A DNA stretch of 20,004 bases. Origin: Longimicrobium sp. GTDB taxonomy: Bacteria; Gemmatimonadota; Gemmatimonadetes; Longimicrobiales; Longimicrobiaceae. Under the pieces are notes generated by a model. That model had not been told where the DNA came from. It was given only the letters and a program-made list of their open reading frames with translations, and ran no database searches. Both the position numbers and the translations under genes were made by a program. The DNA is taken from NCBI GenBank assembly GCA_030446945.1, contig JAUJMI010000017.1, positions 1 through 20,004 of the forward strand. The letters run 5' to 3'. This document shows positions 14,631 through 20,004 of this stretch, piece by piece; the stretch's first letter is position 1, and each line of letters opens with the position of its first letter.

Positions 14631-15206
14631 CTATTCCTCGCCGCTCCCTGAAGCGCCCCCGTTCCCGACGCGGGCCCGCACGTGCTCCACGCCCTCCTGC
14701 GTGATGGCGTATTGCTTCCGCGCCTGCCGCGTGGTTCCCATCTTCTTCTTCTGCGCCATCAGCGGCGGGCGCGAGCGCAGGTTGGACTCGATGGCGCGCG
14801 TGATGTTCGGCACCGGAAGGCCGTTGCGCTTCAGCTCGGCGTTGATCGCCTGGCTGGTGACGGTGCGGTCCGGCCGGCCCTTGGAGAGGACGTAGGCCCC
14901 CAGCAGCGCGCGCTCCGCCATCGTCTCCGGACGCCACTGCTCCACCAGCGTCCCCACCTGCGCAACCGGCCGCCGCGGGCCCGTTCCCGAGCCCTTGGGG
15001 CGGCCCGGACGGCGCTTCACGGGCTCTACGCCGGCCGTGCTGCCCTCGGTGGCGGCCGACGCTGAGGCGGCGGACGAGCGGCCTCCGCCCTGGAATGCTC
15101 GCTGCAGGAGGATGTCGCGCGCGTGCTCCTTCAGCACCGGGTCGTAGCTGGAAATCGCCGCGTTGATCTCGTCGAGCAGCGCTCTGACTTCACGCAGGTC
15201 GCTCAT
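14631..15206 (-). CDS. AT-hook and winged-helix-like protein of unknown function
   Basis: A 191-aa basic protein I do not recognise. Residues 1-40 are helical (DLREVRALLDEINAAISSYDPVLKEHARDIL). Residues 42-62 are a Ser/Ala/Gly linker. RRPGRPKGSG at 65-74 is an AT-hook-like minor-groove binding motif. Residues about 95-180 read as a winged-helix-like fold, with TSQAINAELKRNGLPVPNITRAIESNL as the candidate recognition part and YAITQEGVEHVRARV as the last strand and helix. It is the last gene before the strong terminator and 107 bases after the macrodomain gene. A DNA-binding or nucleoid role is inference. No clear ribosome site precedes the ATG at 15206. Confidence 0.75.
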   Translation of the reverse strand: MSDLREVRALLDEINAAISSYDPVLKEHARDILLQRAFQGGGRSSAASASAATEGSTAGVEPVKRRPGRPKGSGTGPRRPVAQVGTLVEQWRPETMAERALLGAYVLSKGRPDRTVTSQAINAELKRNGLPVPNITRAIESNLRSRPPLMAQKKKMGTTRQARKQYAITQEGVEHVRARVGNGGASGSGEE

Positions 15207-15292
15207 AGGGTGTCATGTTCTGGGGCTTTCGCGCGCACGGACGTGCGGGCGGAGCGCCACGTTGCGGGCCGGCTGCGGTCCTGTGGACACGC

Positions 15293-15313
15293 AATGTTGC
15301 CCGTACGCAACAT

Positions 15314-15314
<1 letters not shown>
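15293..15314. promoter_or_regulatory. 8-bp dyad between macrodomain and AT-hook genes
   Basis: AATGTTGC (15293-15300) and GCAACATT (15307-15314) are perfect complements around CCGTAC, touching the macrodomain stop codon. It has no T-run, so it looks more like a protein-binding site than a terminator. An operator for the adjacent DNA-binding protein or the NrtR-like regulator is possible but untested. Confidence 0.4.
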
Positions 15315-15831
<517 letters not shown>

Positions 15832-15835
<4 letters not shown>

Positions 15836-16554
15836 GAGTCGCGCATGGCTAGTCCCGCCGTGGTCATGAGGGCCGCTCCGGAGGCGAGCCAGCGCGCCAG
15901 GCTCTCCTCCTCCTTCTCGATCCCCAGCCCCCACGTAGCGTCGGTGATCAGGGTCACGGGGAGCGCGCGCTGGGGCGCCAGCATCCCCTCCACCGCTTGC
16001 TTGACGCACACGTCCCGCGCCACGCCGGCCACGAACACCTCCACCGGCTTCTTCAGCTCTTCGCGGAGGGCGCGGATCAGGTCGTCTGTGGAGGGGTTCC
16101 CCTCGAACACGTCGAACTTGCTCTTGTGGATGAAGAGGGGCCTGCGCTCGGCCACGGCGCGGCGCGCCGCGGCCCGGGCGTCCTCCGAGGTGGCGGCGCG
16201 GGCCAGGACGATGGGGTCCTCGGGGCGGATGGAGGCGAGGATCTGCGCGCCCTCCCGCTCGGCCGCATCGTCCGAAAGGCCCATGCAGTGCGGCGGATAG
16301 GTGCCGCGCGACGGATCGGGGGCGACGGCGTCGATCTCCTCGTCCGCGTACGAGTGCCAGTCGCCGGTGTACACCATGACCTCGCAGCGCGCACGCATCC
16401 ACTCCACCGCGCGCTCGATGGCGGGGATCGCCTGCGTGGCGCCCGCGTCCTCGCCGTCGTCGAAGAGGTCGTGGACGTAGAGACGTCCTCCCTGCTCCGG
16501 CGACAGAAGGAAATCGTTCTGCGCGTCCACCACCCAGCCGATGCGGGCCTTCAT
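15832..16554 (-). CDS. pncA: nicotinamidase-type cysteine hydrolase (PncA)
   Basis: Isochorismatase-fold hydrolase; nicotinamidase converts nicotinamide to nicotinate plus ammonia. In 240 aa the candidate triad is Asp10 (VVDAQNDF), a lysine in HKSKFDVF (144 or 146) and Cys183 ([12 protein letters not shown]). Metal ligands resemble PncA: Asp65 and His67 in GDWHSY and His89 in YPPHCMG. It is somewhat longer than the roughly 210-aa E. coli enzyme, with extra residues around 21-40 and 115-140. The fold alone does not prove substrate, but position between nadE and the macrodomain, and pncB upstream, makes nicotinamide very likely. Both ends are 4-nt ATGA overlaps. Confidence 0.88.
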
Positions 16555-17438
16555 CGCGCGCTCCGGCCCGGGTACACGGGCTTGGCTGCGCGTTTCCACG
16601 CGGTGGCGTCCACCCGCGCGAGGACGGCGGCCGCTACGGCCTCGGGAATACCCTCGGGAATGCTCTCGCCGCGCGGGCGGGCGGCACCGAAGGCCGGCCA
16701 GTAGTGCGCGAGCACCTGGTCCGCCTCGCTGTAGGTGAAGCCGAGCTCGCTCTCGTCCGTCTGCCCCGGCCACAGGTCGGCGGAGGGGGCTTTGTCGATC
16801 ACCACCGGCGGGACACCGGACGCCTCCGCGAGCTGCCACACCTCCGTCTTCAGGAAGGGAGAGAGGACTTCCAGGTCGCTCGCGGCGTCGCCGTGGACGG
16901 TGAAGTAGCCGAGGAGGTTCTCGGTGCGGTTTTCGGTGCCGAGGACGAGCGTGTCGCCGGCCATGTTGGCGAATGTGTAGAGGGTGACGGCGCGCTGGCG
17001 GGCCTTGAGGTTCCCCAGCGCGAGCACCGCGCGCACGTTGGCGGGATCGGCCGCGAGCAGGTCGTGCAGCCCCGAAGCCGCCGCCGACGCATCCACGGCG
17101 GCCGCGATGTCGATCATCCGCCACTCCGCCTCCGGCAGGCGCTCCGCGACGGCGCGGGCGTCGTTCAGCGAGGCCGGCGCCGATGCCGCGTGCCGGCCGC
17201 TGCCGTACGGCATCGACAGCAGGACGACGTTCTCGGGGCCCAGCGCGCGCGCCGCCACCATGGCCGCAACTGCGCTGTCCACGCCGCCCGAGAGCCCCAT
17301 CACCACCCGCCGCATCCCCACCCCGCGCACCATGCCGGCCAGCCACTCCGCCATAGCCGCCAGCTCCGCCTCCGCGTCGATGCAGAGCGTGGCGGGGACC
17401 TCACGGCGTGTGGCGGACGCCGCGCTCGTTGTGCTCAT
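16551..17438 (-). CDS. nadE: ammonia-dependent NAD synthetase (NadE)
   Basis: Last step of NAD synthesis: amidates nicotinate adenine dinucleotide using ATP. The 295-aa protein has the P-loop LSGGVDSAV (49-57), [18 protein letters not shown] (167-184), [10 protein letters not shown] (195-204) and [19 protein letters not shown] (218-236), all NadE signatures. There is no N-terminal nitrilase-type glutaminase domain, so ammonia is the direct donor; the neighbouring nicotinamidase releases ammonia, an appealing but unproven pairing. I start at ATG 17438 because GGGAG stands six bases before it; the frame is open to 17546 through repeat sequence. Confidence 0.95.
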   Translation of the reverse strand: MSTTSAASATRREVPATLCIDAEAELAAMAEWLAGMVRGVGMRRVVMGLSGGVDSAVAAMVAARALGPENVVLLSMPYGSGRHAASAPASLNDARAVAERLPEAEWRMIDIAAAVDASAAASGLHDLLAADPANVRAVLALGNLKARQRAVTLYTFANMAGDTLVLGTENRTENLLGYFTVHGDAASDLEVLSPFLKTEVWQLAEASGVPPVVIDKAPSADLWPGQTDESELGFTYSEADQVLAHYWPAFGAARPRGESIPEGIPEAVAAAVLARVDATAWKRAAKPVYPGRSAR

Positions 17439-17449
17439 ATCGATCTCCC
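17439..17449 (-). promoter_or_regulatory. ribosome binding site deciding the nadE start
   Basis: Minus-strand GGGAG (17449-17445) with a six-base gap to ATG 17438. It rules in the 295-aa product over longer in-frame alternatives. Confidence 0.6.
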
Positions 17450-17519
17450 GTGGTCCAGGGGGACGCAATTCGTTCTTGAACGCCGGTGTGAAGTGCATCA
17501 CGTACTCGCGAGCGAAACA

Positions 17520-17547
17520 AGCACTTAGCACTGAGGACTTAAGCACT
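17520..17547. repeat. AGTGCTAAGTGCT family repeat, second site
   Basis: AGCACTTAGCACT (17520-17532) is the exact inverse complement of 7345-7357. GAGGACTTAAGCACTT follows, also related to that site. It lies in the pncB-nadE spacer. Confidence 0.6.
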
Positions 17548-17552
17548 TGCGT

Positions 17553-18758
17553 TCATCCCGTCCGCGCCCAATCCAACCTCACCAGCCGGGGATTGGGACG
17601 GAAGCTCCTCCCCACCTTCCCCGCCTCGGCGCCCCCGAGCCGCACCACGTCCGCCGTGAAGTCGAAGTCGCTGAGGAGACCACCCGTGCCGTCGCTGTGA
17701 CCCAGCAGGCTGCTCCCTACGCCGTACGCGGCGACCGGGACGCCCTGCGCCTCGAATTGGCGGATCTTGTTCGGCTTGAACCCCCCGCTCACCACGATGC
17801 CGACCTCTGAGAAGCCCTCCGCGTCGAGCGCCGCGCGCATCTTTCTCACCAGGTGCGCGTTGACGCCGGTGAGCGATGCGCGCCCCCACACTTCGGGATC
17901 GCCGATCAGCGACTCGTCGATCAGCCGCTCGCTGGTGTCCACGCGCACCGCCGCCAGCGAGCCGGGACCGAACTCCGCGCGCATCGCCCGCGCCACCTCA
18001 AGAGCGGTGCGCACCGAATTGTTCTCGTAGTCCACCAGACTCATCACCTGCACCTCCGGCTCCTCCGCGCGCAGGTAGCGGGCGAACGCGAGCGTCGCCG
18101 CCACGGTGTCGCCGCCAAAGGTCGCGATCATGGCGTGCGGCATCGTCCCCACCCCCGGCGAGCCCCACCACGCCCCGGCCGCATCGCTGGAAACGCTACG
18201 GGCGCCGCCCACCTGCGCCGCGTAGCCGTCCGGCGTCTGCACGCGCCAGTCGTCGTGGCGCGGGGCCATGAAGATGACGGGCTTCCCCACCGCCGCGTCG
18301 ACCACCGCGCGCGTGTTGGTGGCGACCAGCGATCTGCGCGCCAGCACGCCGAGCAGCGGCGTCTCCAGGTGCCCGAAGGCGCGGTACGGACCGGTGATGT
18401 GCATCACCGTCTCCCATGACTCCGAACCGTCGGCGTTGATCGCATCGCCCTCCAGCAGGGTGTCGATCGTGAGGCGGGTGTGCTCGCAGCCGTCCGCAAG
18501 CTGCGTCTGGAGGAGGCGGAGCGCCTCGTAGACGCCGGCCAGCACGCCACCCTTCTTGGCGAAGACCTGGAGCGTGACGACGGGATCGATCCCCGCGTGG
18601 CGCAACGTGGCCGAAGTGCGCACGAAGTAGCGGTCCGAGAGCCAGCCGGAGGCCATGCGCGGATCGAACTGGAAGAGCCCAGCCGGGAAGCGCGCGAGTC
18701 CCTCGTGGAGCTCGGCCTGGCGCTCGGCGGCGCCCGCCGCGGGTGATTGCGAGGTCAT
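17553..18758 (-). CDS. pncB: nicotinate phosphoribosyltransferase (PncB)
   Basis: Joins nicotinate and PRPP to give nicotinate mononucleotide, the committed salvage step. The 401-aa protein matches the short NAPRTase form: SDRYFVRTSATLRHAG (41-56), VTLQVFAKKGGVLAG, EGDAINADGSESWETVMHI, GTMPHAMI with His208 at the phospho-histidine position, VDYENNS, VRVDTSERL and the PRPP-site SGGFKPNKIRQFE (325-337). The nicotinamide-specific enzyme NAMPT is a relative, but a nicotinamidase and NadE in the same run favour nicotinate. ATG at 18758 has no clear ribosome site. A promoter and a small leader hairpin lie just upstream, so it may be made apart from the regulator gene. Confidence 0.94.
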   Translation of the reverse strand: MTSQSPAAGAAERQAELHEGLARFPAGLFQFDPRMASGWLSDRYFVRTSATLRHAGIDPVVTLQVFAKKGGVLAGVYEALRLLQTQLADGCEHTRLTIDTLLEGDAINADGSESWETVMHITGPYRAFGHLETPLLGVLARRSLVATNTRAVVDAAVGKPVIFMAPRHDDWRVQTPDGYAAQVGGARSVSSDAAGAWWGSPGVGTMPHAMIATFGGDTVAATLAFARYLRAEEPEVQVMSLVDYENNSVRTALEVARAMRAEFGPGSLAAVRVDTSERLIDESLIGDPEVWGRASLTGVNAHLVRKMRAALDAEGFSEVGIVVSGGFKPNKIRQFEAQGVPVAAYGVGSSLLGHSDGTGGLLSDFDFTADVVRLGGAEAGKVGRSFRPNPRLVRLDWARTG

Positions 18759-18796
18759 GGTCTGCGCGTATGTCTCGCGACGAGAACAAAGGCACC

Positions 18797-18821
18797 AAAA
18801 AAAGCGAACGCGGCAACGTTC
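18797..18821 (-). promoter_or_regulatory. 5'-end hairpin with seven Ts in the pncB leader
   Basis: On the minus strand GAACG (18821-18817), a six-base loop and CGTTC (18810-18806) are followed by GC and seven Ts (18803-18797). It starts within a few bases of the predicted transcription start. A second small dyad TCTCG/CGAGA lies at 18773-18785. Possible attenuator or 5' stabiliser; the stem is only five pairs. Confidence 0.35.
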
Positions 18822-18829
18822 TGAAAGCG

Positions 18830-18858
18830 AGAATAACGTCCGCTCGGGTCACTGTCAA
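18830..18858 (-). promoter_or_regulatory. sigma70-type promoter of pncB
   Basis: Minus-strand TTGACA (18858-18853) and TATTCT (18835-18830) with a 17-base spacer. The -35 box contains the stop codon of the Nudix gene. The start point would be near 18823, giving a leader of about 65 bases. This is a near-consensus match. Confidence 0.7.
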
Positions 18859-20003
18859 GCATCCCGCGCGCCGACGGACGTGTCTTCGGCACCCTCCAGC
18901 GGAAGCCAGGGGAGGCGGATGGAGATCTCCAGGCGCGCGCGCAGCGTGTCCTCGCGGAACTGGAAGAGCTCCGGGGGGACGCCCGGCCCGCCCGTGTCGC
19001 GCGTGCGCCGCCTTCCCGTGCCGTGCACGATGCGGGGAACGCGCGTGGGGCGGTCGTCCTTGGAGGGCGCCACGGCGCGGCGAAAGTTGGCGCGGTGCAG
19101 CGGACGTCCGGCGATCGCCTCGCATCCGGCCTGCAGCTCGTCCAGCGTGAACTCGGCGCCGAGAAGCGCCATCAGCGCCGCGGGGAGGTACTTGATCTTG
19201 CCGCGCAGACGGCCCAGCGCGTCGGCCATGATCTCGCGGTGGTCGAACGCCATCGGCCGGCCGAACGCCTTCGCACCGGCGACGCCGACGCGGCCCCACG
19301 CGTCGCGGTGCGCCTCCTCCACCAGCCCCGCCTCCAGCAGCAGGGCGAAGCGCTCCGAGACGCGCTCCTCGTTCCACTCGCGCAGCCCGAATCCCCAGGC
19401 GAACTCCACCCGCTCCGCGCGGTCTCCGCCCTGGCCGCGCGCCCATTCGCCGAGCGTGTGCAACGCCGACTGGGCCGCGGCGCGCCCCCCCGCGGAGCGC
19501 AGGTCCTCCCAGGGGAAGTACGTGTAGACATCCTCCCAGCGCGCCTCCGAAGCGTCGTCGCCGTGCCGGGGGGTAAAGCCGCCGCCCTCACGGCGCACCA
19601 GCATCAGGTACGCGTTGGTGGTGACGCGGGAGCCGCGCGAGACCCACTCGCCGGTCTCGGGATCGCGCGCGCCGGCGAACTGGCGGGGGTCGCGGCCGTT
19701 GGTGCTGTAGCTGCCGAGCGGCTCCACGTGCTCCGGCGCGGGGCACCCGGTCTCCTCGCGCAGCTCGCGCAGGGCGGCCTCGCGCGAGTCGCGGTCGCCG
19801 GCCCAGTCCATGAAGCCGCCGGGCCACGCGTCGAGCCCTCCGAACGGCTCGCCGCCGCGCACCACCACGAGCCCCTGGAGCCGGGTGCCGCCCCCTTCGC
19901 GCCCCAGCGCGAGCGCACCCGCGTCGCCGGTGACGGCGTGGCGCGGAGACTCGCGCGCGTCGTACTCCAGCGCCCACTCCGGCGGGTCTCCCCCCGGATC
20001 CAC
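18855..20003 (-). CDS. NrtR-like Nudix/winged-helix protein, 5' end at window edge
   Basis: At least 382 aa. Residues about 20-170 form a Nudix domain, with the box at 62-87 (GGFMDWAGD then REAALRELREETGC). The core REL-EE-TG is kept, but the stretch after GGF is two residues longer than usual and the first glutamate of the GX5E part is not in place. Residues about 175-248 are an extra helical segment. About 250-312 (AFDHREIMADALGRLRGKIKYLP to GRPLHRANFRR) match the DNA-binding C-domain of NrtR, the Nudix-derived repressor of NAD genes whose ligand is ADP-ribose. NrtR is usually about 220-250 aa. The frame runs to the edge; GTG at 20003 may not be the true start. A functional hydrolase or a combined enzyme-regulator remains possible. 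Confidence 0.82.
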   Translation of the reverse strand: MDPGGDPPEWALEYDARESPRHAVTGDAGALALGREGGGTRLQGLVVVRGGEPFGGLDAWPGGFMDWAGDRDSREAALRELREETGCPAPEHVEPLGSYSTNGRDPRQFAGARDPETGEWVSRGSRVTTNAYLMLVRREGGGFTPRHGDDASEARWEDVYTYFPWEDLRSAGGRAAAQSALHTLGEWARGQGGDRAERVEFAWGFGLREWNEERVSERFALLLEAGLVEEAHRDAWGRVGVAGAKAFGRPMAFDHREIMADALGRLRGKIKYLPAALMALLGAEFTLDELQAGCEAIAGRPLHRANFRRAVAPSKDDRPTRVPRIVHGTGRRRTRDTGGPGVPPELFQFREDTLRARLEISIRLPWLPLEGAEDTSVGARDA

Positions 20004-20004
20004 C

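Noticed and set aside
14089..14895. Plus-strand open frame of 268 codons across the repeat-rich spacer
   Set aside because: It translates the palindromic repeats and the antisense of the AT-hook gene; no recognisable motif or ribosome site.

Overview
The window is GC-rich bacterial chromosome. It holds 23 protein genes, all read from the minus strand, and no convincing plus-strand gene, rRNA, tRNA, CRISPR array or transposase. A heptose-7-phosphate kinase points to a Gram-negative cell with heptose-containing LPS or another heptose glycan. The GC content, the housekeeping gene types and the dispersed short palindromes in the spacers recall Gemmatimonadota, perhaps class Longimicrobiia. That placement is inference and was not tested by any search.

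Layout in transcription order (high to low coordinate). (1) 20003-14631 is a compact NAD salvage cluster. It has a Nudix/winged-helix protein resembling the NAD regulator NrtR (5' end at the window edge), nicotinate phosphoribosyltransferase (pncB), ammonia-dependent NAD synthetase (nadE), a nicotinamidase-type hydrolase (pncA), a MacroD-type macrodomain and an AT-hook/winged-helix-like protein. A strong hairpin terminator follows the last gene. (2) 14630-13967 is a gene-free block packed with palindromic repeats. (3) 13966-11136 is a sugar-phosphate set: rfaE1-type heptose kinase, a RidA-family deaminase and a phosphomannomutase/phosphoglucomutase. (4) 11135-10634 is a second gene-free block with a possible MITE-like element and two hairpins, followed by a small two-helix membrane protein. 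(5) 10320-6431 holds sucC-sucD, a PTS EIIA-CBS fusion protein, ndk and a small holin-family membrane protein. (6) 6281-156 is the classical lipid cluster yceD-rpmF-plsX-fabH-fabD-fabG-acpP-fabF.

The genes work together in blocks. The lipid cluster supplies phospholipid acyl chains: PlsX makes acyl-phosphate, FabD/H/G/F with ACP elongate chains, and the co-transcribed ribosomal genes tie this to growth. SucCD and Ndk join the TCA cycle to nucleoside triphosphate balance. The NAD cluster converts nicotinamide to nicotinate, then nicotinate mononucleotide, then (with a NadD not seen here) NAD. A macrodomain that may act on ADP-ribose by-products and an NrtR-like protein that may sense ADP-ribose sit in the same block.

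Four sigma70-like promoters with exactly 17-nt spacers could be read by eye: upstream of yceD, sucC, rfaE1 and pncB. Six gene junctions are 4-nt ATGA/GTGA overlaps. The most interesting item is the NAD cluster with its oversized NrtR-like protein, whose Nudix box is altered.
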